A DNA stretch of 64,000 bases from Pyrinomonadaceae bacterium. Its GTDB lineage: Bacteria > Acidobacteriota > Blastocatellia > Pyrinomonadales > Pyrinomonadaceae. The position numbers and the translations under genes are program-made. The stretch is from the NCBI GenBank assembly GCA_021228405.1, contig JAJQRF010000001.1:682001-746000 (forward strand), read 5' to 3'. Below the pieces are notes generated by a model that was not told the origin of the DNA, did not search any database, and saw only the letters and a list, made by a program, of their open reading frames with translations. Below, one piece after another: positions 35,171 to 44,538 of this stretch (positions are counted from its first letter, which is position 1; each line of letters starts with the position of its first letter).

Positions 35171-36103
35171 ATGTTAGACGCAGGTTTAGTCACAAAAAAA
35201 GAGTTAGAGCTTCCCTTTCCTTATAACAATCAAAATTTTTGCCGTTATGAGCCGATCGAAAAAAAGATCGAACACGCCAAAGTTTTGATAATGAATAATT
35301 GTTTGCGTTACGAATCCGATCTGTCCGAAACGGCGTTCAGGGAATGGGGCAGTGCGGTCGAAAGCAAATTGCGTTTCGAGAATAAAATCTCCGCGATGGC
35401 TTGCGACAATATCGCCAACAACGTCATTCGTCTGGTCAGACAGCCGAAATTTTTGACCGTTCATCTTTCCGAGATCGCCGAAGCCGCCGAAACCTTTAAG
35501 CCCGACGCAATTGTGATGAGCGGAACTTTAACCGATTTCGATTACTACAATCCAGTCCATCTCGAAAAAGCCGCTGATTTTATCAAAAAGACGAAAATTC
35601 CGATTCTGGCGATCTGCGGCGCGCATCAGCTTGTCGGCGTTTCGTTCGGGCATCAATTAAAGACGCTCGACGATCTCGTGCCGGCTGAAAAACGCACCAA
35701 CCGCGTCGTCGAATATCAATATCGTTTCGTCAAAATTACGGACACGACCGACCCGATCTTTGAAGGCATCGCCAGCGACGGCGACACGCCGGCAAGCCGC
35801 GTTTGGCAGGATTACACGCTTCAGGACGACATTTTGCGCGTTTGGCAAAATCACGGATTACAGGTCGAAGGCGTGCCCGAAGGCTTTAAGTTATTGGCGA
35901 CCGCGTATCTTTGCAAAAACCAGATGATGGTCAAACGCAGTGAAGGTCAATTGATCTACACCGTTCAGTTTCATCTCGAAAAATCGTTTGAAGACTGGTC
36001 AAAAAACCCGACGCGCTGGCAGCACGTCAACGAATCGCGCGACGGCAGAATTTTATTCGAGAATTTCCTGAAATTAGCGTTAAAGCATAAAAGCAAATCG
36101 TGA
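35171..36103 (+). CDS. class I glutamine amidotransferase-like protein
   Basis: 310 residues with a GATase1-type triad: nucleophile Cys149 in ILAICGAHQL (normally GxCxGxQ), His268 and Glu270 in VQFHLEKSF. The elbow lacks the first Gly and carries His instead of Gly before Gln, so specificity may differ from glutamine hydrolysis. I chose the ATG at 35171; a TTG at 35141 is in frame. It lies near, though not next to, a YbdK-type glutamate-amine ligase on the other strand; a joint role in amide metabolism is only a suggestion. Confidence 0.75.
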   Translation: MLDAGLVTKKELELPFPYNNQNFCRYEPIEKKIEHAKVLIMNNCLRYESDLSETAFREWGSAVESKLRFENKISAMACDNIANNVIRLVRQPKFLTVHLSEIAEAAETFKPDAIVMSGTLTDFDYYNPVHLEKAADFIKKTKIPILAICGAHQLVGVSFGHQLKTLDDLVPAEKRTNRVVEYQYRFVKITDTTDPIFEGIASDGDTPASRVWQDYTLQDDILRVWQNHGLQVEGVPEGFKLLATAYLCKNQMMVKRSEGQLIYTVQFHLEKSFEDWSKNPTRWQHVNESRDGRILFENFLKLALKHKSKS

Positions 36104-36109
36104 TCGCCG

Positions 36110-36325
36110 ATGGAAACAATAAGTCAGTCAATAAAACGAATTATAATTTACACGGTAACAGTTTTTACATTCTCGTTCTTATGGAATTACTTTACCCGCG
36201 ATAATCCCGGCGAAGCCTTAAAGTCAGCATTTGTCGTATTTCTGATAAGTTTAATCGGACTAACGATAACCGAAACTGCCTACCGCTACTATCAATCGAT
36301 TAATAAGTATAAAACGGATAACTGA
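36110..36325 (+). CDS. small two-helix membrane protein
   Basis: 71 residues with two predicted TM helices (IIIYTVTVFTFSFLW at about 11-26 and AFVVFLISLIGLTITETAY at about 40-58) joined by a short polar loop. It starts 6 nt after the amidotransferase stop, so it is probably co-transcribed. Function unknown. Confidence 0.65.
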   Translation: METISQSIKRIIIYTVTVFTFSFLWNYFTRDNPGEALKSAFVVFLISLIGLTITETAYRYYQSINKYKTDN

Positions 36326-36358
36326 TTATTTTTTTTCAATTTTCAGTCATCCGTTTTT
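36311..36358 (+). terminator. terminator overlapping the stop of the small membrane protein gene
   Basis: AAAACGGAT-ACTGA pairs with TCAGT-ATCCGTTTT and a run of T follows. It overlaps the TGA at 36323-36325. Confidence 0.75.
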
Positions 36359-36451
36359 TTTGATTTTAAGCCGCATATATCACATAATCTAATTGGCATT
36401 CAGCCGATAAAGTAGTATTCAACATATTAAAAACACACGGAAACCAACGCT

Positions 36452-36628
36452 ATGACATTACATATTAATGACGAAGAAAGAGAATTTTTACTGCATTTAC
36501 TGAAATCCGAACATATTTCCCTGCTCGACGAGCTGCATCACACCGAATCTTACGATTACAAGCAGATGCTCAAGCAAAAAGACGAATTACTCAAATCACT
36601 CAAATCAAAAGTGGAAAACAATGAATAA
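36452..36628 (+). CDS. small charged helical protein, 58 residues
   Basis: Intact ATG-TAA frame: MTLHINDEEREFLLHLLKSE then LDELHHTESYDYKQMLKQKDELLKSLKSKVENNE. Acidic/basic amphipathic helices typical of small cytosolic proteins of the kind found beside stress genes; no family recognised. The preceding AACCAACGCT has no clear ribosome-binding site. A heptamer hairpin starts at its stop codon. Confidence 0.6.
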   Translation: MTLHINDEEREFLLHLLKSEHISLLDELHHTESYDYKQMLKQKDELLKSLKSKVENNE

Positions 36629-36718
36629 GTGAGAAGTGAGAGGTGAGAACGGAGAACTGATAGTGAAGAGTGTTTCATTCTCAGTTCTCGCTTCTCGCTT
36701 CTCACTTGTCTTGACAAG
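36627..36718. repeat. heptamer hairpin (GTGAGAA / TTCTCGC units)
   Basis: GTGAGAA, GTGAGAG and GTGAGAA followed by CGGAGAA face TTCTCAG, TTCTCGC, TTCTCGC and TTCTCAC. A separate small palindrome CTTGTC-TT-GACAAG closes it at 36705-36718. Confidence 0.9.
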
Positions 36719-36899
36719 ATTTATTTTTGGAATATAATTTTTTTCAAATATTCCGCAGAGTCATTTTACCGACGGACTCGAAACAATTAACGCTAATGAA
36801 TATTCATCAAACGGATGAGTTCACGGCGTTTTTTATTTTGAGTCGGTCGGTTTTTCGATTTTTCGGATGATATTTGAGGAGATTTTTATAAATTTCTTC

Positions 36900-37067
36900 A
36901 AAGAAAATCTATTTTTCTTTACGGAAAAATCATTTTTCCTTAAAGAAAAACTATTTCGTCGTAAAGAAAATAAACTTTTCTTTAAAGAAAAACTATTTCG
37001 TCGTAAAGAAAATCTATTTTTCTTTACGGAAAAATCATTTTTCTTTAAAGAAAATAAACTTTTCTTT
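36900..37067. repeat. 21-bp tandem array 2 (8 units)
   Basis: Eight units of exactly 21 nt, built from four variants in the order A-B-C-D-C-A-B-D; the two A, two C and two D copies are identical and the B copies differ by one base. Most units are themselves nearly palindromic (AAAGAAAAT... with ...CTTTTCTTT), so each could form a small hairpin. A-tracts and T-tracts alternate about every 10 bp, a pattern that bends DNA. The array ends about 100 bp before the next gene. Confidence 0.92.
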
Positions 37068-37165
37068 AGAGAAATTTCGACTAAAACTACATTTTTACTA
37101 TTTTCATTTATTATTTTGAGGCTTCATAAATAGAAGCAAATACAAAACTTGGAGGAAATAAGACA

Positions 37166-37774
37166 ATGGCTGACCATAGAAAACTTAGTAATAGCGATTT
37201 TTTGAATTTGTTGAATGAAATAACGGCGAAAGCCGACGGAAACGCCGCGTCTTTCGGTTTAACGCAGGATTTAATTGACGAGGCAAAAACGAGGCGAAAC
37301 GGTTTTGAGGTAAAACTGACCGATCAGATTGCCAAAAAAGACGCATCGAAAGCGGCAACGACTTTGATGGGACAAACGCGGAAAAGCGACGACCAGTTTG
37401 TTTCGGAAATGAAAGCGACGATGCGGCTGGCAAAGGTTCCGCCGAATAAATTTGAAGAGTTAGGCTTAGATGCCGACGATTCGATTGCCTCGATCATTGC
37501 CCCGCAAACACCGACCGCACTTGTCGTTGAAGGATTTTCAAACGGCACGAACAAACTGAAATTCAACCGCAACGGCAATAAACAAAACACTATTTACATT
37601 ATCGAAGCCAAAAGCGGCGATGCCGCCGATTTCGTCATTGTCGGCACGACCACGAAAACAACTTTCGAGCATAAAAATCAAAAACCCGGCGTTAAAACCG
37701 TCTATCGCGTCCGCGCCCAACGCGGCGACGATTACAGCGACTATTCAAACACCGCAACCGTTTACGAAACGTAA
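37166..37774 (+). CDS. uncharacterised protein with a C-terminal fibronectin type III-like domain
   Basis: 202 residues. Residues 1-105 form a helical domain (FLNLLNEITAKADGNAASFGLTQDLIDEAKTRRNGFEVKLTDQIAKKDA). From about 110, TPTALVVEGFSNGTNKLKFNRNGNKQNTIYIIEAKSG, FVIVGTTTKTTFEHKNQKPG and TVYRVRAQRGDDYSDYSNTATV follow the strand pattern of a Fn3 fold. No signal peptide. Strong GGAGGA ribosome-binding site 11 nt upstream. A long-arm terminator follows. Confidence 0.65.
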   Translation: MADHRKLSNSDFLNLLNEITAKADGNAASFGLTQDLIDEAKTRRNGFEVKLTDQIAKKDASKAATTLMGQTRKSDDQFVSEMKATMRLAKVPPNKFEELGLDADDSIASIIAPQTPTALVVEGFSNGTNKLKFNRNGNKQNTIYIIEAKSGDAADFVIVGTTTKTTFEHKNQKPGVKTVYRVRAQRGDDYSDYSNTATVYET

Positions 37775-37831
37775 AAAAAGACAAAAAAATTCCCCTCCTT
37801 TGAAAGGAGGGGAATTTTTTTGTCTTTTTTT
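37773..37831. terminator. bidirectional terminator with about 29-bp perfect arms
   Basis: A continuous near-perfect palindrome: A-rich flank, GACAAAAAAATTCCCCTCC on one side and the exact complement with T-runs on the other. It separates the Fn3-like gene from the convergent ligase gene. Confidence 0.92.
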
Positions 37832-37846
37832 AGCCGCTTTTTATTG

Positions 37847-38995
37847 CTAGAAGCCTCTTTCGGGAACGCTTTCGAGCGTGTTTTTAATGAGCATATCGAC
37901 GACGGGGTAAAATTTTACATTTGGGTCTTTATCATCATGGAGTTTTTCGCCTAATTCTTTATAAACACGGAACTGTTCATCGGCTGAGGTGCCGCGTTCG
38001 AGAATCTTGTTAATATGTTCGATTTCTTTGCGCGAATCGAGATCGTCAACGACATCATCGACGAAATCAAGCAATTCCCGAATCAAATCACGCGCCGGAA
38101 CTTCTTTCTGTTTACCGAGATCAAGCAAATTTCCGTCCAAACCGTAACGGATCGCACGCCATTTGTTTTCCTGAATCAAACGGCGATGATAAAGACGAAA
38201 ACCCCAGTTTTTATCGATCATTACGTGAAGTTTGGCAACAATTGCCTGAAAAAGCGCGGCGACGGCGATCGTATCATCAACCCGCGTCGGAATGTCGCAA
38301 ATACGAAATTCGAGCGTCGGAAAGAACGGATGCGGGCGCAAATCCCAATAAATCTTTTTCGCATTATCAATGCAATTCATCGAGATCAGCAGATTGACGT
38401 AGTTTTCATATTGCGAGTAAGACTCGAAATGATCGGGAATATCCGTGCGCGGAAACTTTTTGAAAACTTCCGAGCGATACGATTTCAAACCCGTTTCATG
38501 ACCGAGCCAAAACGGACTCGAAGTTGTCAAAGCCAAAACGTGCGGCAAAAAATAACGCGCCGCGTTCATGATCTGAATGCGGCGTTCCAAACTTTCAATG
38601 CCGACGTGAACGTGCAAACCGAAGATCAGAAGACTTCGTGCAACCATCTTCAATTCTTCGACAATGACTTCGTAGCGTTCATCTTCAAATATCTTCTGCT
38701 CGCTCCATTTCGAGAAAGGATGCGTCGAAGCCGCAATAATTTCCAATCCCTTGTTTCGCGCCAAACTCGAAATAATATACCGAAGTTTCGTAATGTCTTC
38801 GCGGGCTTCCTGAATGTTCGCGCAAATGCCTGTGCCGACTTCGATCATCGATTGAATCATTTCGGGCTTGACTTGTTCGCCGAGCAGCATTTTGCCTTCA
38901 TCTAAAATTTCCGAAACGTGCGATTTTAACTCGCGCGTGTGCGGATCAACGATTTGAAATTCTTCTTCGATACCAAGCGTAAATTGATCAAACAT
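37847..38995 (-). CDS. YbdK-type carboxylate-amine ligase (GCS2 family)
   Basis: 382-residue ATP-grasp-like ligase of the glutamate-cysteine ligase 2 family. Opening motif FTLGIEEEFQIVDP, then GLHVHVGIESLERRIQIMNAARYFLPHVLALTTSSPFW, TLEFRICDIPTRVDDTIAVAAL and HRRLIQENKWRAIRYGLDG are diagnostic. E. coli YbdK has weak glutamate-cysteine ligase activity; the physiological substrate here is unknown. No glutathione synthetase is visible. Confidence 0.92.
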   Translation of the reverse strand: MFDQFTLGIEEEFQIVDPHTRELKSHVSEILDEGKMLLGEQVKPEMIQSMIEVGTGICANIQEAREDITKLRYIISSLARNKGLEIIAASTHPFSKWSEQKIFEDERYEVIVEELKMVARSLLIFGLHVHVGIESLERRIQIMNAARYFLPHVLALTTSSPFWLGHETGLKSYRSEVFKKFPRTDIPDHFESYSQYENYVNLLISMNCIDNAKKIYWDLRPHPFFPTLEFRICDIPTRVDDTIAVAALFQAIVAKLHVMIDKNWGFRLYHRRLIQENKWRAIRYGLDGNLLDLGKQKEVPARDLIRELLDFVDDVVDDLDSRKEIEHINKILERGTSADEQFRVYKELGEKLHDDKDPNVKFYPVVDMLIKNTLESVPERGF

Positions 38996-39091
38996 ATAAT
39001 TAGTTTTTTTCTCTCCCTTGCTGTTTTTTAGATTTGTCCTCTGTCGAAATTGAATACGAACTGATCGAAGAACAATTCAGACGAAACAAAA

Positions 39092-39424
39092 TTATTCGAG
39101 TTCCAACTCCTGTCTTAGAAATATTTCATCATCCGGTTTGATGTTTTGAAAACGAATCCCGACACCTTGCCCGGGATCGGTGTAAACGACCGTTCCGTTT
39201 ATCGAAATCTCGCGGTCGCCGACGTTCATTGTCATATAAAGCGGCGTTCCCGTTTCAAATTGAGTATTGGTGGTCATATACAACCCGCCGATGCCGATGT
39301 CGCGCGTGTTGGCAATGCCCGTCGCGTCGCCGTCCTCAAATTTAACGTCAACGATCAACTTCTTACGGTCGGATTTCCGTCTTTCCGAAGCGTCGATGGC
39401 TTCGGCAAAATCTTTTTCAGTCAT
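39092..39424 (-). CDS. PilZ-domain protein
   Basis: 110 residues, a single PilZ domain, the usual cyclic-di-GMP receptor. N-terminal SERRKSDRKKL supplies an RxxxR motif (about 15-21), and TRDIGIGGLYM (about 40-50) corresponds to D/NxSxxG, with Gly in place of the Ser. The ending VVYTDPGQGVGIRFQNI is typical. It may respond to the GGDEF/EAL protein encoded 17 kb away; that is inference. Confidence 0.88.
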   Translation of the reverse strand: MTEKDFAEAIDASERRKSDRKKLIVDVKFEDGDATGIANTRDIGIGGLYMTTNTQFETGTPLYMTMNVGDREISINGTVVYTDPGQGVGIRFQNIKPDDEIFLRQELELE

Positions 39425-39534
39425 TTTTTCCTCGCTGATTTTTGATATTTTTTTTCGTGAATACTTTCCCCGGTACGACTAAAAAAACCTGTTTAGATTC
39501 TAACTTATTTTCGCCCGATAGCCCCAATTTTTTT

Positions 39535-40416
39535 TTAACTGCTCATCTCTTTTGCAAGCTTCAGAAACATTTTCGCCGCGTGCGACAAAACCGAATTGCG
39601 GCGGTAAATGATGTTCAAACGCCGTTCCAGCTTCATTTCCTGCACCGACAAAGCCCTTAAATGCCCATCCGCGATTTCCGATTGCGCCGAAAGTTTCGGA
39701 ACAAGTGCCACGCCCGCGCCTTTTTCGACCAGTTTCTTGATCGCTTCCAAAGACGGGAGCTCGACAGAAATATTTAAACGCGTGTTGTTTTTCTCGAAGG
39801 TTTCGATGACTTTCTGACGATACGGCGAATGTGCATTATGCGCGATGAAGGTTTCAACGCCCAATTCCTTGACCGAAACGCTCGTTTTGTTGGCAAGCGG
39901 ATGCGTCGGCGCAACGATCAAAGCAAGCTCGTCAACTAAAACCGGAATCGATTTGACCGAAGTATCCGTCGGCTTAAACGAGATTACGCCGAGTTCGACC
40001 TCACGCGCCGTGATCTCTTTCGGAATCCGACTCGCCACGCCGCGCTGAACCTCGATCTTTATCATCGGATAAAGCTTCCGAAACTCGTGAATAATCGGCA
40101 AAAGATAGAAAACCGTATGCTCGTTTGCGCTGATCGTGACTTTTCCATGATGAAGGTCGCGCATTTCCTTAATCGCCGCGTGTGCCGTTTGCCGCAGATT
40201 TAACATCTGCTTCGCATAATCGAGCAAAACTTCGCCCGCCAGCGTCAAGGTTCCGTCTTTCGAGGAACGGTCGAAAAGTTTTTCCCCGATCTCGGTTTCC
40301 AAACGCCTGACGGCTTGGCTGATTGCCGGCTGTGTCCGGCTGAGGACTTCCGCCGCCCGCGAAAAACTTCTTTCACGCGCCACGACCACAAGAACTTCCA
40401 ATTGATTGATGTCCAT
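39535..40416 (-). CDS. LysR-family transcriptional regulator, divergent from leuA
   Basis: 293 residues. N-terminal winged HTH (MDINQLEVLVVVARERSFSRAAEVLSRTQPAISQAVRRLETEIGEKLF) and a C-terminal periplasmic-binding-protein-like effector domain (GKVTISANEHTVFYLLPIIHEFRKLYP, ELGVISFKPTD, LIVAPTHPLANK). Its position back to back with leuA suggests control of the leu operon, as in several bacteria where a LysR protein senses alpha-isopropylmalate. The effector is not proved. Confidence 0.93.
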   Translation of the reverse strand: MDINQLEVLVVVARERSFSRAAEVLSRTQPAISQAVRRLETEIGEKLFDRSSKDGTLTLAGEVLLDYAKQMLNLRQTAHAAIKEMRDLHHGKVTISANEHTVFYLLPIIHEFRKLYPMIKIEVQRGVASRIPKEITAREVELGVISFKPTDTSVKSIPVLVDELALIVAPTHPLANKTSVSVKELGVETFIAHNAHSPYRQKVIETFEKNNTRLNISVELPSLEAIKKLVEKGAGVALVPKLSAQSEIADGHLRALSVQEMKLERRLNIIYRRNSVLSHAAKMFLKLAKEMSS

Positions 40417-40468
40417 ATGATATTCGATTGGGCTGTAAATGTTAACTTTTAATGTCGTTAAGATTTTT

Positions 40469-40488
40469 CTTATGAAAACTTATATAAG
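40469..40488. promoter_or_regulatory. candidate LysR operator in the divergent region
   Basis: CTTAT (40469-40473), CTTAT (40479-40483) and ATAAG (40484-40488) occur in phase; CTTATATAAG is a perfect palindrome. It lies 53-72 nt upstream of the LysR start, where autoregulatory LysR sites usually lie. Confidence 0.4.
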
Positions 40489-40576
40489 ATAAACAAATGA
40501 TACTATAATTCCTGAAAAATACAATCCATTTTTTACACACTTTATCATTAAAAAGATTTATCTTTTAAGTAACATT

Positions 40577-40612
40577 ATAAGGTTGACTTTCAACCCGACT
40601 CTTATGTAGGAT
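40577..40612 (+). promoter_or_regulatory. candidate leuA promoter with overlapping palindromes
   Basis: TTGACT (40583-40588), 18 bp, TAGGAT (40607-40612). The perfect palindrome GGTTGA-CTT-TCAACC (40581-40595) covers the -35 box, and ATAAG (40577) and CTTAT (40601) flank it, so a bound regulator would contact RNA polymerase. The leader to leuA is about 42 nt. Confidence 0.5.
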
Positions 40613-40660
40613 TCATTTTTGGATTATCTAACTATTCAAAACATTGGAGAAATTCTAAAA

Positions 40661-41833
40661 ATGACAACGGAAAAGATAGAAATTTTTGACACGACATTGC
40701 GCGACGGTGAACAGTCGCCGGGCTGTTCGATGAATCTTAGCGAAAAGATCAAAATGGCGCGTCAGCTCGAATTTCTCGGTGTTGATATTCTCGAAGCGGG
40801 TTTCCCGATTGCCTCCGAAGGCGATTTTGAAGCCGTCAAAGCAATTGCCGCCGAAATCAGGGAAACAAAGATCGCAGCATTGGCGCGAACGACCGAATTG
40901 GACATTTCCCGCGCCGCGAAAGCTTTAGAGAAAGCGAAACACTCGCGCATTCACACATTTGTTGCCACATCGGACATTCATCTCGAATATAAATTAAAGA
41001 AAACCCGCGAACAGATTCTGGAAATGACGAGAAATGCGGTTCGTCTGGCGAAAAATTATGTCGAGGACGTTGAATTTTCAGCCGAAGATGCGACCCGCAG
41101 TGATGTCGATTTTCTTTGCGAAGTTTTTAAAGTCGCGGTCGAAGAAGGCGCAAAAGTTTTGAACGTTCCCGATACGGTCGGTTACACGTTGCCGACGGAA
41201 TATTCAAATTTAATCAAAACCGTTAAAGAAAGAGTTGTCGGCGATAAAAATGTGACGATCAGCGTTCATTGTCACAATGATCTGGGATTGGCGGTCGCAA
41301 ACAGTCTGGCGGCGGTCGCGGCGGGCGCAAGACAAGTCGAATGCACGGTCAACGGCATCGGCGAACGCGCCGGAAACGCTTCGCTCGAAGAAGTGATTAT
41401 GGTCTGCGCCGTGCGCGCCGACAAAATGTCTTTTCAGCACAATATCAAAACTTCCCGCCTTTACCCGACAAGTCAGATGCTTTCATCGATTATCAGTTTC
41501 GGTGTCCAACCGAACAAAGCAATCGTCGGGCGCAACGCTTTCGCACACGAAGCCGGAATTCATCAGCACGGCGTTTTGAGCAATCCGCTCTGCTACGAAA
41601 TTATGACACCCGAATCGGTCGGCGTTCCTTCAAACGACATCGTTCTCGGCAAACATTCGGGCAGACACGCGCTCATTGCGCGTTACAATGAGCTTGGCTA
41701 CGAACTGGATCAAAATGAGGTCGGCGAAGTTTATCAAAGATTTACGGCATTAGCGGATAAGAAGAAAAACATTTACGATCAGGATTTGCTGGCACTTTTG
41801 TTGATTCAAACGCCGGCACTGATGGCGGCTTAG
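40661..41833 (+). CDS. leuA: 2-isopropylmalate synthase, short form without regulatory domain
   Basis: Condenses acetyl-CoA with 2-oxoisovalerate, the first committed step of leucine synthesis. The catalytic barrel is complete: [13 protein letters not shown] (metal Asp, Arg), [21 protein letters not shown] (metal His-x-His), [18 protein letters not shown], and [13 protein letters not shown] near 300. The protein stops at 390 residues ([16 protein letters not shown]), before the LeuA dimer/allosteric domain that takes usual enzymes to about 510, so leucine feedback is probably absent or different. I chose the ATG at 40661, with GGAGA about 12 nt upstream. A homocitrate or citramalate synthase is an alternative, but the following leuBCD argue for LeuA. 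Confidence 0.9.
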   Translation: MTTEKIEIFDTTLRDGEQSPGCSMNLSEKIKMARQLEFLGVDILEAGFPIASEGDFEAVKAIAAEIRETKIAALARTTELDISRAAKALEKAKHSRIHTFVATSDIHLEYKLKKTREQILEMTRNAVRLAKNYVEDVEFSAEDATRSDVDFLCEVFKVAVEEGAKVLNVPDTVGYTLPTEYSNLIKTVKERVVGDKNVTISVHCHNDLGLAVANSLAAVAAGARQVECTVNGIGERAGNASLEEVIMVCAVRADKMSFQHNIKTSRLYPTSQMLSSIISFGVQPNKAIVGRNAFAHEAGIHQHGVLSNPLCYEIMTPESVGVPSNDIVLGKHSGRHALIARYNELGYELDQNEVGEVYQRFTALADKKKNIYDQDLLALLLIQTPALMAA

Positions 41834-41843
41834 ATTTTTGAAA

Positions 41844-41910
41844 CAAAGATCGACACTGATTATCGCCGATTTATTTTGAAAAATATCCTTGATAATCTGT
41901 GCAAATCTTT
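41844..41910. repeat. hairpin between leuA and leuB
   Basis: Arms AAAGATCGACACTGATTATC and GATAATCTGTGCAAATCTTT with a few mismatches; starts 10 nt after the leuA stop. Confidence 0.75.
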
Positions 41911-41926
41911 CTTTCTACTTTTCCAT

Positions 41927-43015
41927 ATGAAAATTACAGTTTTACCCGGTGACGGCGTTGGCGTTGAAGTAACACGCGAAGCCGTCAAAGTTTTATCGGC
42001 AGTTTCCGAAACGCTCGGTCTGGAAATGGAATTTACCCAACATCTGATCGGCGGCGCGGCGATTCACGCGACAGATTCGCCGCTTCCCGAAGAAACGCAA
42101 AAATCGTGTTGCGAATCCGACGCGGTTCTGCTCGGCGCGGTCGGTGCGCCGGAATTCGATCATTTATTGCCCGAACAGCGTCCCGAAATCGGACTTTTGA
42201 AACTTCGTCAGCTACTCGGCGGTTTCGCCAACCTGCGTCCCTCAAAAGCCTTTGACGCGCTGATCGATTCTTCGCCTTTGCGGAAAGAGGTTTTTGAAGG
42301 AACGAATATGCTCATTGTCCGTGAACTTCTCGGCGGACTTTATTTCGGACAGCCGCGTGAAATAAGTGAAACGGAAGCCTTTAACACGATGCGCTATTCG
42401 GTTTCGGAAGTCGAAAGGGTGGCGCGTGTTGCGTTTGAATCGGCGAAATTACGTAAAAAGAAAGTTACTTCGGTCGATAAGGCGAATGTCCTGGAAACAT
42501 CGCGTTTGTGGCGCGAAACGGTTGAAAAAGTGGCGAAGAGTTATCCCGAAATTGAATTGGAACACCTATTTGTTGACGCTTGCGCGATGCACTTAGTTAC
42601 AAATCCGACGCGTTTCGACGTAATCTTGACCGAAAATCTTTTCGGCGATATTTTATCGGACGAAGCGGCAGTTCTGACGGGAAGTTTAGGAATGCTCGCA
42701 TCGGCAACCATCGGCGGAAAGATCGATCTTTACGAACCCGTTCACGGTTCTGCTCCGGACATTGCGGGAAAAAACATCGCCAACCCGCTCGGCGCAATTG
42801 CTTCCGGCGCAATGCTTTTGCGCTACACGGCAAAAAACGAAGCGGCTGCCGAAGCCATCGAAAAAGCGATCAACAAAGTTTTAGCCGAAGGTTTGCGAAC
42901 TATCGACATTTCAAACGACAAAGAAAATTTTGCCAAAACCGACGAAATCGGCGATTTGGTCGCAAAATACGCGGTCGAATTTGCAAACACGAAATCAAAT
43001 TCTCAGACAGTTTAG
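41927..43015 (+). CDS. leuB: 3-isopropylmalate dehydrogenase
   Basis: NAD-dependent oxidative decarboxylation of 3-isopropylmalate, 362 residues. [15 protein letters not shown] opening, [14 protein letters not shown] (substrate Arg/Tyr region), [17 protein letters not shown] (catalytic Lys), [26 protein letters not shown] (metal Asp) and [20 protein letters not shown] (NAD-binding His/Asp). I chose the ATG at 41927; an earlier in-frame ATG (41876) lies inside the leuA-leuB repeat. Confidence 0.96.
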   Translation: MKITVLPGDGVGVEVTREAVKVLSAVSETLGLEMEFTQHLIGGAAIHATDSPLPEETQKSCCESDAVLLGAVGAPEFDHLLPEQRPEIGLLKLRQLLGGFANLRPSKAFDALIDSSPLRKEVFEGTNMLIVRELLGGLYFGQPREISETEAFNTMRYSVSEVERVARVAFESAKLRKKKVTSVDKANVLETSRLWRETVEKVAKSYPEIELEHLFVDACAMHLVTNPTRFDVILTENLFGDILSDEAAVLTGSLGMLASATIGGKIDLYEPVHGSAPDIAGKNIANPLGAIASGAMLLRYTAKNEAAAEAIEKAINKVLAEGLRTIDISNDKENFAKTDEIGDLVAKYAVEFANTKSNSQTV

Positions 43016-43024
43016 TTTTGAAGA

Positions 43025-43113
43025 ATTGGAACACGGATTGGACAGATTTGGCGGATTTCTACAGATTTTTCTATAAATAAATCCGCGAAAATCCGCCAAA
43101 TCCGCGTTCCAAT
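43025..43113. repeat. nonamer-type hairpin between leuB and leuC
   Basis: ATTGGAACACGGATT and GATTTGGCGGATTT units face AAATCCGCC, AAATCCGCG and TTCCAAT. Unit length is about 9-10 nt. It starts 9 nt after the leuB stop and ends 18 nt before leuC. Confidence 0.88.
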
Positions 43114-43131
43114 TTCCCGATATTTATTGAA

Positions 43132-44538
43132 ATGAAAACGCTTTACGACAAAATTTGGGACGCGCATATCGTCCACGAAGAAACGGGAAAACCCGCCCTT
43201 CTTTATGTCGATCTGCATTTGATTCACGAAGTTACGACACCGCAGGCATTTGCAGGCTTAAGGCTGGCAAATAGAAAAGTTCGCCGTCCCGATCTGACTT
43301 TTGCAACGCTAGATCACGCGATTCCAACAATCGATCGCAATCTGCCTTTTAATGATAAGATCGCCGAAAAACAAGTTGAAGCACTTCGTAAAAACTGTGA
43401 AGAATTCGGCATCAAATTATTCGATTTAGACCGTATCGAGCAAGGAATCATTCACGTTTTCGGTCCCGAACAAGGACTTGTTCAGCCCGGACAAACGATT
43501 GTCTGCGGCGATTCACACACTTCGACGCACGGCGCGTTCGGCGCGTTGGCGTTCGGTATCGGAACTTCCGAAGTCGAACACGTTTTTGCAACGCAGACCT
43601 TACCGCAAAGCAGATCGAAAAATATGCTTATCAAAGTCGAAGGCGAATTACCTTTCGGCGTTACTGCAAAGGACGTAATTCTTGCAATCATTAACGAAAT
43701 CGGCACGGACGGTGCAACGGGTTATGTCATCGAATACGCCGGAGCGGTTTTTGAAAATCTTTCGATGGAAGGCAGAATGACCGTTTGCAATATGTCCATC
43801 GAAGCCGGAGCGCGTGCCGGTTTGATTGCGCCCGACGAAAAAACCTTTGAATATCTGAAAGATAAACCTTTTGTGCCAAAAGGTAAAAACTGGGAAAAAG
43901 CCGTCGAATACTGGCAAACCTTGAAAACCGACGACGATGCGAAATTCGATAAGGTCGTCGAGATCGAAGCTGAAACGCTCGCGCCTTTCGTGACCTGGGG
44001 AACTTCGCCCGGAATGAGCGTCAAAGTGTCGGAAAACGTTCCTGATCTTACGGATGCCAAAAACGAAACCGAACGCAAATCGTTTGAACGGGCGTTTGAA
44101 TATATGGCTTTGAATCCTGCGCAAAAAGTTGAAGAAATCGAAATTGATCGTGCGTTTATCGGAAGCTGTACAAATTCGCGCATCGAAGATTTACGCGAAG
44201 CCGCAAAAGTTATCAAAGGTTATAAAATCAACGAAAAAGTCAGTGCGATGATCGTTCCCGGTTCGATGCAGATCAAAAAACAAGCTGAAGAAGAAGGTTT
44301 GGCGCAGATTTTTGTCGATGCGGGTTTTGAATGGCGCGACGCAGGTTGTTCGATGTGTCTGGCGATGAACGAAGACATTTTGCAATCGGGTGAACGATGC
44401 GCTTCGACATCGAACCGCAATTTTGAAGGTCGTCAGGGTCGCGGCGGACGCACACACCTCGTTTCGCCGTCAATGGCGGCGGCGGCGGCAATCGCGGGAC
44501 ATTTTGTTGATGTCAGAAATTGGAAATTTAATGATTAG
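43132..44538 (+). CDS. leuC: 3-isopropylmalate dehydratase large subunit
   Basis: 4Fe-4S aconitase-type subunit that isomerises 2- to 3-isopropylmalate together with Leu[38 protein letters not shown] start; [34 protein letters not shown]; cluster ligands in [13 protein letters not shown] and CSMCLAMN. 468 residues, normal. Confidence 0.96.
   Translation: MKTLYDKIWDAHIVHEETGKPALLYVDLHLIHEVTTPQAFAGLRLANRKVRRPDLTFATLDHAIPTIDRNLPFNDKIAEKQVEALRKNCEEFGIKLFDLDRIEQGIIHVFGPEQGLVQPGQTIVCGDSHTSTHGAFGALAFGIGTSEVEHVFATQTLPQSRSKNMLIKVEGELPFGVTAKDVILAIINEIGTDGATGYVIEYAGAVFENLSMEGRMTVCNMSIEAGARAGLIAPDEKTFEYLKDKPFVPKGKNWEKAVEYWQTLKTDDDAKFDKVVEIEAETLAPFVTWGTSPGMSVKVSENVPDLTDAKNETERKSFERAFEYMALNPAQKVEEIEIDRAFIGSCTNSRIEDLREAAKVIKGYKINEKVSAMIVPGSMQIKKQAEEEGLAQIFVDAGFEWRDAGCSMCLAMNEDILQSGERCASTSNRNFEGRQGRGGRTHLVSPSMAAAAAIAGHFVDVRNWKFND

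Noticed and set aside
36867-37133. 88-residue Phe/Lys/Glu-rich protein over array 2
   Set aside because: Product of a 21-nt repeat that keeps every frame open; composition is repeat-driven and no ribosome-binding site is present.
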